DNA from: Allopusillimonas ginsengisoli
GTDB taxonomy: Bacteria; Pseudomonadota; Gammaproteobacteria; Burkholderiales; Burkholderiaceae_B
Direction: 5' to 3'
DNA: 64,000 nucleotides
Assembly (NCBI RefSeq): GCF_004153455.1
Contig: NZ_SDQE01000014.1
Location: forward strand, 1-64,000
The first letter of the stretch is position 1, and every line of letters starts with the position of its first letter. Under the pieces are notes generated by a model. The model was not told the origin of the DNA. It was given only the letters and a program-made list of their open reading frames with translations, and did no database searches. A program made the position numbers and the translations under genes. This document shows positions 1 through 8,349 of the stretch, one piece after another.

Positions 1-66
1 CTGGGCGCTGGCCGGTAACGCACCCTTGGGAATGCCTTTAGGTTCCTTCTTTGGTTCTTGTGCCAT
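1..66 (-). CDS. Unknown protein, N-terminal fragment only
   Basis: An ATG on the minus strand at 66-64 opens a frame that runs off the left edge, encoding 22 visible residues beginning MAQEPKKEPK, rich in Lys, Pro and Glu. An AAGGAG ribosome-binding site lies 7 nt upstream of the ATG, on the minus strand at about 74-79, which is why I accept the start. No domain can be recognised from so little sequence. The residues look disordered rather than like a signal peptide. Confidence 0.55.
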   Translation of the reverse strand, partial: MAQEPKKEPKGIPKGALPASAQ

Positions 67-161
67 GGTTCATCTCCTTGAAGATAATCATAGGACCGAA
101 CACAAAATTACGGACACTCTCCTTCGCCCAGGCATGTTCCGGCGGTCCCTGCCGGGACTAC

Positions 162-286
162 CCACGTTTTGTCATGGATCGGGGCGGCCGCAAAACTCGC
201 GCGGTCCACAGTCCACCGGACTGTGGACAAGCGTCGCGCTCGAGCAGCTGCGGCCTTGCCTCCCCGCCCCATGACAAAACGTGGCG
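162..286. repeat. Nested inverted repeats (possible cruciform)
   Basis: The outer arms are CCACGTTTTGTCATG followed by GGGGCGG (about 162-187) and their complement at about 264-285 (CCGCCCC then CATGACAAAACGTGG). The left arm differs by an inserted GATC. Inside lies a perfect 10-bp inverted repeat, GTCCACAGTC (204-213) and GACTGTGGAC (219-228), around a 5-nt loop. It lies in a gene-free stretch between a minus-strand start at 66 and a minus-strand stop at 493. It could be a terminator, a mobile-repeat unit or a protein-binding palindrome. There is no clear T-tract. Confidence 0.7.
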
Positions 287-332
287 CCTGCACAACCTGC
301 CCGGACGAAGCGCTACACCACACACGCTCAGT

Positions 333-481
333 ACAGTGCTGCCGTTCGAGGTTGAGTTCGATCAATGCTGGTGGTGGATGTTGAATTCCTGCCGATGCTG
401 ATGGTGGAGGTTGAACGCCTTTCAGTGTTGCCGGTCGAGGTTGAGTGCTTTCCAGTGCTGGTGGTCTGGGCGCGGCTTTCG
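333..481. repeat. Degenerate 30-bp tandem repeat, about five copies
   Basis: Five consecutive units share the pattern CAGTGCTG-GTGGTCGAGGTTGA-T(T/G)C(C/T)T. Units start near 333, 362, 392, 422 and 452. The core GGTTGA or TGTTGA recurs at 350, 379, 409 and 439, i.e. spacings of 29, 30 and 30 bp. In one plus-strand frame the units read as 10-residue blocks like V-L-x-V-E-V-E-x-L-P, but a TAA at 482 closes that frame and no start or ribosome site supports translation. The array abuts the stop codon of the flavoprotein gene at 493. Confidence 0.7.
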
Positions 482-492
482 TAAGACGCTTG

Positions 493-1773
493 TCAGTGCT
501 GCTGGAGGGCCCGCCCGCATGCTGCGCCGGAGGCCCAGGCCCACTGGAAGTTGTATCCGCCCAGCCAGCCCGTTACATCAACGGCTTCGCCGATGAAGTA
601 AAGGCCAGGCACTGTTTTGACTTCCATAGTCTTCTGGTTCAGGCTACGTGTGTCCACCCCACCCCGCATGACTTCTGCCTTTTTATAGCCCGCTGTCCCA
701 GATGGCGTGAGTGTCCAGTTGTGAATCGCGTGGGCGAGTGAGCGCAGCAGCTTGTCTGGGGCATCGGCCATGCGTACTGTGTCGAGCTGCTGGCCTTGGT
801 TCGGGGCGTTTTGCAGCCATTGCTCGGCCAGCCGTTTGGGCCACAGGCCCGACAGCACCGTGCCCAGTTGCTGGCGGTTGCCCGATTTGGCCTGCAGCAA
901 GAGCTGCTCCATGTCTTGCCCTGGTGCCAGGTTCAGCTGCAAGGGTTGGCCGGGATTCCAGAAGGTTGATATCTGCAGGATGGCAGGGCCCGACAGGCCT
1001 CGGTGCGTGAACAGGAGGTCTTCGTAAAACGTGGTGGCGGCTTTCTTTTTGCCTTCTGTCTGGTGCCTCACGGACACCTCAGCGTCGAGTGCAACGCCAC
1101 TGAGCGTTGCAAACGGCTTCCAGGCCTCTGTGTCGAATGTCAGCGGCACCAGCGCGGGCCGTGGCTCGACCACCTTGAGCCCGAACTGCCGCGCGATACC
1201 CAAGGCGAAATCCGTTGCGCCCAATTGCGGAATCGCCATCCCGCCTGTGGCCAGTACGAGTTGATGCGCGGCGATCTCACCCTGGCTGGTGTCCAGCACG
1301 AACGGCGCGTTGGCGCCGGACAAAGCATCGGCAGCAGGCGGTTTGGTATGGTCGGACGCGCGGGAGATGGACTGCACCGTACAGGGCATTTTCCACTTTA
1401 CCCGCCCGGCATCGCATTCTGCCTGCAGCATCGCGATAATTTGTTCGCTGGACTCGTCGCAGAACAGCTGTCCTTTGTGCTTTTCGTGCCAGGCAATGCC
1501 ATGGCGCTTGACCAGATCGATAAAATCACGCGGCGTATAGCCCGCCAGCGCCGAGCGGCAGAAATTGGGGTTCTGCGAAATGAAGTTCGCTGGGCCTGCC
1601 CCAATATTCGTGAAATTGCAGCGGCCCCCGCCCGAAATGCGGATTTTCTCCGCCAGTCGACTGGCGTGGTCGATCAGCACCACACGCAGTCCGCGTTGGC
1701 CGGCCACTGCAGCGGCCATCATGCCGGCTGCGCCGGCCCCGATCACCGCAACATCGTAGACACCGCTACTCAC
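493..1773 (-). CDS. BaiN/HI0933-family FAD-dependent flavoprotein
   Basis: A 426-residue protein with a Rossmann dinucleotide motif GAGAAG at residues 12-17 and the family hallmark R-I-S-G-G-G-R-C-N-F-T-N near residue 45. The C-terminal block GGYNFQWAWASG closes the FAD site. This matches the HI0933/YhiN (BaiN-like) family, cytoplasmic flavoproteins whose physiological substrate is mostly unknown. The start is GTG at 1773, 5 nt after the stop of the upstream decarboxylase gene, so the two are co-transcribed. Full length for the family. Confidence 0.88.
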   Translation of the reverse strand: MSSGVYDVAVIGAGAAGMMAAAVAGQRGLRVVLIDHASRLAEKIRISGGGRCNFTNIGAGPANFISQNPNFCRSALAGYTPRDFIDLVKRHGIAWHEKHKGQLFCDESSEQIIAMLQAECDAGRVKWKMPCTVQSISRASDHTKPPAADALSGANAPFVLDTSQGEIAAHQLVLATGGMAIPQLGATDFALGIARQFGLKVVEPRPALVPLTFDTEAWKPFATLSGVALDAEVSVRHQTEGKKKAATTFYEDLLFTHRGLSGPAILQISTFWNPGQPLQLNLAPGQDMEQLLLQAKSGNRQQLGTVLSGLWPKRLAEQWLQNAPNQGQQLDTVRMADAPDKLLRSLAHAIHNWTLTPSGTAGYKKAEVMRGGVDTRSLNQKTMEVKTVPGLYFIGEAVDVTGWLGGYNFQWAWASGAACGRALQQH

Positions 1774-1778
1774 GCGCC

Positions 1779-4040
1779 TCAGACTTCCTTGATGCAGTCT
1801 ACGTAGTAGCGTTCCTTGCCATCTGGCCCGATATCGCGCGCCAGCCCGTGCACATAGGTTTCAAAGCCAGGGAAGTTCGCATTGAATTCACGTGCGAATT
1901 CGAGATAGTTGACGATGCGCTGATTGAAGCGTTCTCCCGGAATCAGCAGCGGAATGCCGGGCGGATAAGGGGTAAGCAACACACCCGTTACACGGCCTTC
2001 GAGATCGTCGATCGAGACGCGTTCGGCGTCGCGGTGCGCCATCTTGGCATAGGCATCCGACGGTTTCATGGCCGGCACCATATCGCTCAGGTAGACTTCG
2101 GTGGTGAGGCGGGCAAGGTCATATTTGCGGTAGGCCTCGTGAATCTGCTGGCAAAGATCGCGCAAGCCCATTTTTTCGTAGCGGCGATGTTCCTTGCAGA
2201 AGTCCGGCAGGATGCGCCACATCGGCTGGTTGCGGTCGTAATCGTCCTTGAACTGCTGCAGGGCAGTAAGCAGGGTATTCCAGCGGCCCTTGGTAATGCC
2301 GATGGTGAACAGGATAAAAAAGGAATAAAGCCCTGTTTTTTCGATCACCACACCATGCTCGGCCAGGTATTTGGACACCAGCGCCGCGGGAATGCCGGTT
2401 TCGGCAAACGTGCCTTCGATATCCAGCCCGGGCGTAACAATCGTGGCCTTGATCGGGTCCAGCATATTGAAGCCTTCGGCCAGATCGCCAAAGCCATGCC
2501 ATTTATCGCCCGACTGCAGCAGCCAATCGTCGCGTTCGCCTATGCCATCGGACACCAGGCGATTGGGCCCCCATACCTTGAACCACCAGTCGTTCTTGCC
2601 GAACTCGGACTCCACCTTGCGCATGGCGCGCCGGAAGTCCAGGGCTTCGGAAATGCTTTCCTCGACGAGCGCGGTGCCGCCCGGCGGCTCCATCATCGCC
2701 GCCGCCACATCGCAGGACGCAATAATCGCGTACTGGGGCGAGGTGGAGGTGTGCATCAGGTAGGCCTCGTTGAACACATTGCGGTCCAACTGGCGGGTCT
2801 CGGAATCCTGCACCGTAATCTGCGATGCCTGCGACAGGCCCGCCAGCAATTTGTGCGTGGAGTGCGTGGCAAAAATCATGGCGTCCTTGGAGCGCGGCCG
2901 ATTCTCGCCAATGGCGTGCATATCCTGATAGAACTCATGGAAGGCGGCGTGAGGCAGCCAGGCTTCGTCGAAATGCAGTGTGTCGATGTAAGAGCCCAGC
3001 TTTTCCTTGATCATCTCGACGTTGTAGATAACACCATCGTAAGTGCTTTGCGTCAGCGTCAGAATGCGTGGCTGCTTGTTGCGGGCATTGCGCGCGAAAG
3101 GGTTGGCCTCGATTTTCTTCTGGATATTTTCTGGATCGAATTCATCCAGGGGAATAGGCCCGATAATGCCCAGGTGATTGCGCGTTGGGCGCAGAAACAC
3201 CGGGATCGCGCCCGTCATGGTGATGGCGTGCAAAATGGATTTGTGGCAGTTGCGATCAACAACCACAACGTCGTCGGACGCCACATTGGCGTGCCAAACG
3301 ATTTTGTTGGACGTAGAGGTGCCATTGGTCACGAAAAAACAGTGGTCCGCATGGAAAATGCGGGCCGCGTTCAGTTCGGATTCTGCAATAGGGCCAGTGT
3401 GATCCAGCAATTGGCCAAGCTCGTCGACCGCATTGCAGACATCGGCGCGCAACATGTTCTCGCCAAAGAATTGATGGAACATCTGCCCCACCGGGCTCTT
3501 GAGAAACGCCACACCGCCCGAGTGCCCCGGACAATGCCAGGAATATGAGCCATCCGATGCATACTTGACCAGCTCGCGAAAGAACGGCGGCGCAAGGCCG
3601 TCCAGATAGGCTCGCGCCTCGCGGATAATATGTCTGGCCACGAACTCGGGCGTGTCCTCGAACATATGAATAAAGCCATGCAGTTCGCGCAGGATATCGT
3701 TGGGGATATGCTGCGACGTGCGCGTTTCGCCATACAGATAGATAGGGATGTCAGCGTTGCGAAAACGCAGCTCGCCGATGAAGGAGCGCAGATTCTTGAT
3801 GGCGTTGGCCACGTCCTCGGGCGAGGCGACCACGAACTCCTCATCATCGATCGACAGGATGAAGGCGCTGGCGCGGCTCTGCTGCTGCGCAAACGAACTG
3901 AGGTCGCCGTAACTGGTCACGCCCAGCACCTCGACGCCTTCGGCTTCAATCGCCGAGGCGAGCGCGCGGATGCCAAAACCCGAGGCATTTTCCGAGCGGT
4001 AGTCTTCATCGATAATGACGATGGGGAAACGAAATTTCAT
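1779..4040 (-). CDS. Orn/Lys/Arg decarboxylase, AdiA-like (PLP-dependent)
   Basis: A 753-residue group III amino-acid decarboxylase. An N-terminal response-regulator-like wing domain (about 1-130, beginning MKFRFPIVIIDED) is followed by the PLP domain, with D-R-N-C-H-K-S near residue 250, L-H-F-D-E-A-W and the Schiff-base lysine in T-H-S-T-H-K near residue 390. The C-terminal domain carries Y-P-P-G-I-P. Length and motif order most resemble biodegradative arginine decarboxylase AdiA (about 755 residues), but lysine or ornithine cannot be excluded. ATG 4040 is preferred over TTG 4043 because AGGAG lies 6 nt upstream of it. The gene starts 12 nt after the stop of dcd, suggesting an operon dcd-decarboxylase-flavoprotein. 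Confidence 0.9.
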   Translation of the reverse strand: MKFRFPIVIIDEDYRSENASGFGIRALASAIEAEGVEVLGVTSYGDLSSFAQQQSRASAFILSIDDEEFVVASPEDVANAIKNLRSFIGELRFRNADIPIYLYGETRTSQHIPNDILRELHGFIHMFEDTPEFVARHIIREARAYLDGLAPPFFRELVKYASDGSYSWHCPGHSGGVAFLKSPVGQMFHQFFGENMLRADVCNAVDELGQLLDHTGPIAESELNAARIFHADHCFFVTNGTSTSNKIVWHANVASDDVVVVDRNCHKSILHAITMTGAIPVFLRPTRNHLGIIGPIPLDEFDPENIQKKIEANPFARNARNKQPRILTLTQSTYDGVIYNVEMIKEKLGSYIDTLHFDEAWLPHAAFHEFYQDMHAIGENRPRSKDAMIFATHSTHKLLAGLSQASQITVQDSETRQLDRNVFNEAYLMHTSTSPQYAIIASCDVAAAMMEPPGGTALVEESISEALDFRRAMRKVESEFGKNDWWFKVWGPNRLVSDGIGERDDWLLQSGDKWHGFGDLAEGFNMLDPIKATIVTPGLDIEGTFAETGIPAALVSKYLAEHGVVIEKTGLYSFFILFTIGITKGRWNTLLTALQQFKDDYDRNQPMWRILPDFCKEHRRYEKMGLRDLCQQIHEAYRKYDLARLTTEVYLSDMVPAMKPSDAYAKMAHRDAERVSIDDLEGRVTGVLLTPYPPGIPLLIPGERFNQRIVNYLEFAREFNANFPGFETYVHGLARDIGPDGKERYYVDCIKEV

Positions 4041-4052
4041 CAATAGCTCCTG

Positions 4053-4616
4053 CTAGGTGCGAGGCAGGGTAACCCCAGTCTGTCCCTGATATTTGCCGCC
4101 GCGATCGCGATAAGATGTTTCGCAGACCTCGTCGCTTTCCAGAAACAACATTTGTGCGCAACCCTCGCCTGCGTAGATCTTGGCCGGCAGAGGTGTGGTG
4201 TTGGAGAACTCCAGCGTCACGTGGCCTTCCCATTCGGGCTCCAGCGGCGTGACGTTGACGATGATGCCGCAGCGCGCGTAAGTGCTTTTCCCGAGGCATA
4301 CGGTCAGCACCGTGCGCGGGATACGGAAGAACTCTACTGTACGCGCCAATGCAAACGAATTGGGCGGGATAATGCAGACATCGCCTTTAAAATCGACAAA
4401 TGATTTTTCGTCGAAGGCCTTGGGGTCCACAATGGTCGAGTTGATATTGGTAAATATCTTGAACTCGTCCGCGCACCGAACATCGTAGCCATAGCTGCTG
4501 GTGCCATAGCTGACAATGCGGTTGCCGTTAATCGAACGCACCTGACCCGGCTCGAACGGCTCTATCATCCCATTCTCGGCGGCGCGCCGGATCCAGCGAT
4601 CGTTTTTGATGCTCAT
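4053..4616 (-). CDS. dcd: dCTP deaminase
   Basis: A 187-residue enzyme that deaminates dCTP to dUTP for thymidylate synthesis. The trimeric dUTPase-like fold is visible through S-S-Y-G-Y-D-V-R near residue 40, the G-K-S-T-Y-A-R-C-G motif near residue 110 and the C-terminal G-G-K-Y-Q-G-Q lid. The catalytic Glu is expected in the block P-L-E-P-E-W-E-G-H. It is full length and first gene of a probable three-gene operon. The 109-bp gap upstream (4617-4725) must hold its promoter and contains a TATAAG hexamer about 10 nt before the ATG. Confidence 0.97.
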   Translation of the reverse strand: MSIKNDRWIRRAAENGMIEPFEPGQVRSINGNRIVSYGTSSYGYDVRCADEFKIFTNINSTIVDPKAFDEKSFVDFKGDVCIIPPNSFALARTVEFFRIPRTVLTVCLGKSTYARCGIIVNVTPLEPEWEGHVTLEFSNTTPLPAKIYAGEGCAQMLFLESDEVCETSYRDRGGKYQGQTGVTLPRT

Positions 4617-4725
4617 AACCCTACCCTTATAACATTGGCGCGTATTTTAGCCCCTGCAGGCTACGACTGCGGGACAGACAAAAAACAGATTGCTTGTTGC
4701 GTCAAAACCACGGCCCAGCGTCCCG

Positions 4726-7700
4726 TCAGTCTCGCGAGAACCAGCGGTAAACCAGTGCCAGGCCGCTCACGGTACCCACGCTCAACTCGGCGGTCAGGCC
4801 GCGGGCCAATCGGTAGCTGGCATGCGCCACGGTGCCCGTATCCGACAAGGCCTGTCTCAGGCTGAATGTCACGCCATTGGCCAGACCTTTACTGACAATA
4901 ATGAAACGGCGCTCGATATCGCTGGCCCCGTCATCCAGCCCCCGGACAACACTTTCCGCCGGAAGAATACTGCCCGCCCCGCCCAGTTCGCCCGAACGCA
5001 TGCTGACCTCGTCGATGCCAAACTTGCGGTAGAACGGCTCGCCATCGCCCAGAAAGGAGGTGCCTACCGAGAACAGCAACGCCACGTCGCCACCGGAATC
5101 GTCCGGCCCATGCCCGAGCAACAGCCAGGACAGCTTTTCGATCTCGCTGACCGCAGGATACGAAATCAAATCAATGCGTGGCCGCTTGGCCGTACCGGCC
5201 ACCCGCACCCCGGCCTCGACTGCCAGCCCGGTGCGCAAGGCCTCGATATCGAGAATCGGGCTGGTGATGTCACCCTGAAAGGTAATGGTGCCCCGGCGCA
5301 GCTGCAGCCGCTGGCCATAGGTTTCGATGGCGCCGCCGCGCGTACGCAGCGCCCCCATGGCGGTGAGCTTGTCGCCGATCATGGTGATATGCAACTTGCC
5401 CACCAGCCCAGAGTTCACGCCGTAGCCCGTCAGGTAAAAACGCGGCCCCAGATCCACGTCGAGCTCCAGAGACATATCCATGGGCACGCTGGCCTCCTTG
5501 GCCTGCTGGCCAGGGCGTATCACCACCACGTCGCTGTCCACCGTGGGGATGCCACCCAGCATATCCAGATCGAACCAGCCCGCATCGGCGGTGATCGCAC
5601 CCTTGATGGCGACCTTGGGCAGCTCGGCGGCCAGACGCAGCTTGCCCGTCAGCATGGCATAGCGGTCGGCACGCTGCAGCAGCGGATATCGATAGAGATC
5701 AATATCCACCGTGCCGATGGACTCAAAGATATCCCACTCGCCTGTGAGTGTGAGACTGCCGTTCTGCGCATCCGGATTGCTGCTCACCCACTCCGCCGTA
5801 CGCCACTCCTTGGGCTTGGCGCGCAGCCGCGCCGGAAAACTCAACTTGTCCAGTATCAACCGATTATTGTCGATATGCGCGGTGAGCGTGCCATCCAACA
5901 GGCGAATGCCATCGTCGATACGCACAATTCTCAATTTTTCGCCATTGATCGTGCCGTTGCTGCCCCAGCTGCCATCGGACTGGCTTTCAACATCGATCTG
6001 TGCGCGCAAGGAGCCGCCAAACTCCATCGCATCGCCCGTAAACAGGCTCAGCCAGCTCAAGTCGTCTACATCGGCATCCAGCCTCACAGTCTTGCGATCT
6101 TTGGGCTCCAGGTACAGACTGCCGTCCCGGGCGTGCAGCAATGTGCTCCCCTGGGCTGTGATCCGGCCCATATCCTTGGTGACGACATTCAGGTTGGCCG
6201 TCAGCGTGCTGGCCGTATTGCTGGCCCGCTTTGCCTGCAGATCCAGGGTCAGCGTCTGCAAACCCAGCGGAAAAGGCGGTTCGGCCGGCACGGTGATATC
6301 GCCCGACAAGTGCTTGATATGTGCCGACCCTTCGAGCACGCCGGCAAATTTAAAATCCCAGTCCAGGCCCAATGCGATCTCATCGTCTTTTTTGTCCGCC
6401 TGCCCGCGTATTTTTACGCCGCCCTGCTTTTCGCTTTCTTCGGTAGCCATACCGAGTTTTTTGCGCAATGCGTCGATGCGGCGCTCGGACACCACCAGTT
6501 GATCAATTGCGCCTTGCGTTTCCCAGCGCCCCGCGCCGCCTCGTGACCCCGCATGCGCGAGCGTCACCAACGGGCGGGAATCCATCAGCAGATCGATGCG
6601 GCTGCGCCCTATTTCCCACTGCCAGGCAGGCGCCTGCGCGCCCGGGATGAAACTGACCGTCGTCGGGCTGTCCGACTTCAGCGAAAACCCGGCATGATCG
6701 CCATCGATCGAGCGCAGCGTGCCGCGCCAGCCCTCGGCCTGCCTGCCATCCGGCCCATTGCCCCAGCCGCCTTCCAGCACCACATGTGCGTCAATCGGCG
6801 CCTCGCCCACCTTGCCGGCGACCGCATGATCGGGCGTGTATTGCGCAATCAGATCGGTTTTGTGCTGATCCAGGGTGCCGGCCAGATCGCCAGCCAGCGC
6901 CGCGCCGCCCGGCACGTCCGGCCAAAAGGCCGCCAGCACGGGCGCCTTCATGTCCAGCTTGACATGGCTGTCGGTTGACCCCAGCGAACCCTTGGCCTGC
7001 AGATGATTGGGCCCCAGCGTAAGATCCATGTCGATCGCCGCCAGCGCAAGATGCTTGAGAAGGGGAGGAACGATAGGCGCCGCGGGCTCAGTGGCTTGTT
7101 CCTCGGGCGATACAGCCTCGGCGGGTTCTGTCGCAGGCGGCGTGCCGTCTGCTGGCGGTACATCTGCCACGGTATGCTTGGGCGGATTATTCACCACCTG
7201 TGTCTTCAAGTGTCCGGCCAGCGCCTGCTTGTTCCAGGAAGAGCCTTCACCGAACACCAGCGACACCTCTGCGGATTCGACCACACTGCGATCAAGCAGC
7301 TGCAGATCAAAATCCGCCGCGAGACTCAGTACCGCCGGCGGAATGACATCGCCCACCAACTGGCCGATATTCAGTTTGTCGGCCTTGAGTTCGCCAACCA
7401 GGCGGTCCTTGACCGCTTCGCCAACCTGCTCCGACTGCCAGTCCACTGCTGCCTGCAGCGACGAACCATCCGCCAGCGTGACATCCGCCTTGGCGTCCTT
7501 GAGCGGAAACACCGCTCTTGGCGTGAGCGTCGCCTGCACGTCCGCGGCCATGCCCTGCCCGGTGCCGTCCACGTTCAGCGTCAACTGATCCAGATTGCCT
7601 CGCACCGTGGTGTCCAGCGCCAGGGTGCAGTCTTCATCCTGCGCATCGGCAGGAAGGGTTTCCAGATAATTTCGAGCGCACAGCGGCGAGGCCGGTGTCA

Positions 7701-8349
7701 ACCCTTTGGCCACGGTGGTCAGTTTGATGTCTGCAGGCCAGGGGTCTTGCAGCGAAGCCAGGTTCGCATCCCCGCTCAAGGTCGCGCTCACCTGCTCATT
7801 GCCGACTTCCAGGTTGCGCAACGCAAGCTGCCCACCCGCGTTATCCACATACAAAGACGCATCAACGCCGGCAATGTCGACCGGGATAGGCTCACCGCCC
7901 TGACGCACCACAATCGTGTCCACGGCAAAGCGATCCACCGCCAGACTGACGGGCAAGGACGGCATGGAGAACGGCTCGGAGGGCGGCGCTTGTTCGGCAG
8001 GCACCGGCAGGTCGACCTCCACCGCGCCCGCAGACAAATCGAGAATATGCAGACGCCGCTCCAGCAGCTCACGCCACTCCACCCGCAACTGCAGATTCTC
8101 GAGCTGGACACGCCCTTCATCGGGCAGCGGCATATCAAATTCGCCGACCCGCAGGCCATCCCACACCGACCCCGATATCCCGCTGACCTGCGCATCGACC
8201 TGCCGCGCACCTGTCACCAGCGCCCAGCGCGTGCCCGAAGGCGTGGCCAGCACCCAATAGCAAAAACCGCATACCACTACCAGCAGCAGTACAACTATCG
8301 GACCTATCCAGATGAAGGCTGATCGCAACCAGCGGCTTGTACGACTCAA
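4726..8349 (-). CDS. tamB: TamB, translocation and assembly module inner-membrane protein
   Basis: About 1207 residues. A single N-terminal membrane anchor (W-I-G-P-I-V-V-L-L-L-V-V) is followed by a long beta-rich AsmA/TamB-type repeat body and the conserved C-terminal TamB (DUF490) domain, ending in Y-R-W-F. It partners with TamA to move beta-barrel substrates or phospholipids across the periplasm. I place the start at TTG 8349, whose last two bases are shared with the TGA of tamA. The frame extends further upstream to 8472, but that part lies inside tamA and encodes no sensible signal. The 4-nt stop/start overlap implies translational coupling. Confidence 0.92.
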   Translation of the reverse strand: MSRTSRWLRSAFIWIGPIVVLLLVVVCGFCYWVLATPSGTRWALVTGARQVDAQVSGISGSVWDGLRVGEFDMPLPDEGRVQLENLQLRVEWRELLERRLHILDLSAGAVEVDLPVPAEQAPPSEPFSMPSLPVSLAVDRFAVDTIVVRQGGEPIPVDIAGVDASLYVDNAGGQLALRNLEVGNEQVSATLSGDANLASLQDPWPADIKLTTVAKGLTPASPLCARNYLETLPADAQDEDCTLALDTTVRGNLDQLTLNVDGTGQGMAADVQATLTPRAVFPLKDAKADVTLADGSSLQAAVDWQSEQVGEAVKDRLVGELKADKLNIGQLVGDVIPPAVLSLAADFDLQLLDRSVVESAEVSLVFGEGSSWNKQALAGHLKTQVVNNPPKHTVADVPPADGTPPATEPAEAVSPEEQATEPAAPIVPPLLKHLALAAIDMDLTLGPNHLQAKGSLGSTDSHVKLDMKAPVLAAFWPDVPGGAALAGDLAGTLDQHKTDLIAQYTPDHAVAGKVGEAPIDAHVVLEGGWGNGPDGRQAEGWRGTLRSIDGDHAGFSLKSDSPTTVSFIPGAQAPAWQWEIGRSRIDLLMDSRPLVTLAHAGSRGGAGRWETQGAIDQLVVSERRIDALRKKLGMATEESEKQGGVKIRGQADKKDDEIALGLDWDFKFAGVLEGSAHIKHLSGDITVPAEPPFPLGLQTLTLDLQAKRASNTASTLTANLNVVTKDMGRITAQGSTLLHARDGSLYLEPKDRKTVRLDADVDDLSWLSLFTGDAMEFGGSLRAQIDVESQSDGSWGSNGTINGEKLRIVRIDDGIRLLDGTLTAHIDNNRLILDKLSFPARLRAKPKEWRTAEWVSSNPDAQNGSLTLTGEWDIFESIGTVDIDLYRYPLLQRADRYAMLTGKLRLAAELPKVAIKGAITADAGWFDLDMLGGIPTVDSDVVVIRPGQQAKEASVPMDMSLELDVDLGPRFYLTGYGVNSGLVGKLHITMIGDKLTAMGALRTRGGAIETYGQRLQLRRGTITFQGDITSPILDIEALRTGLAVEAGVRVAGTAKRPRIDLISYPAVSEIEKLSWLLLGHGPDDSGGDVALLFSVGTSFLGDGEPFYRKFGIDEVSMRSGELGGAGSILPAESVVRGLDDGASDIERRFIIVSKGLANGVTFSLRQALSDTGTVAHASYRLARGLTAELSVGTVSGLALVYRWFSRD

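Noticed and set aside
333-481. The 30-bp array as a CRISPR
   Set aside because: Units abut without spacers and differ too much from each other; no cas genes are nearby.
1848-3548. 566-codon plus-strand frame opposite the AdiA-like decarboxylase
   Set aside because: It mirrors the coding strand of a well-supported gene, has no ribosome site and its residues form no known domain; long antisense frames are expected in GC-rich genes.
4690-6546. 618-codon plus-strand frame opposite tamB
   Set aside because: Antisense shadow of tamB; no signal, motif or start context.
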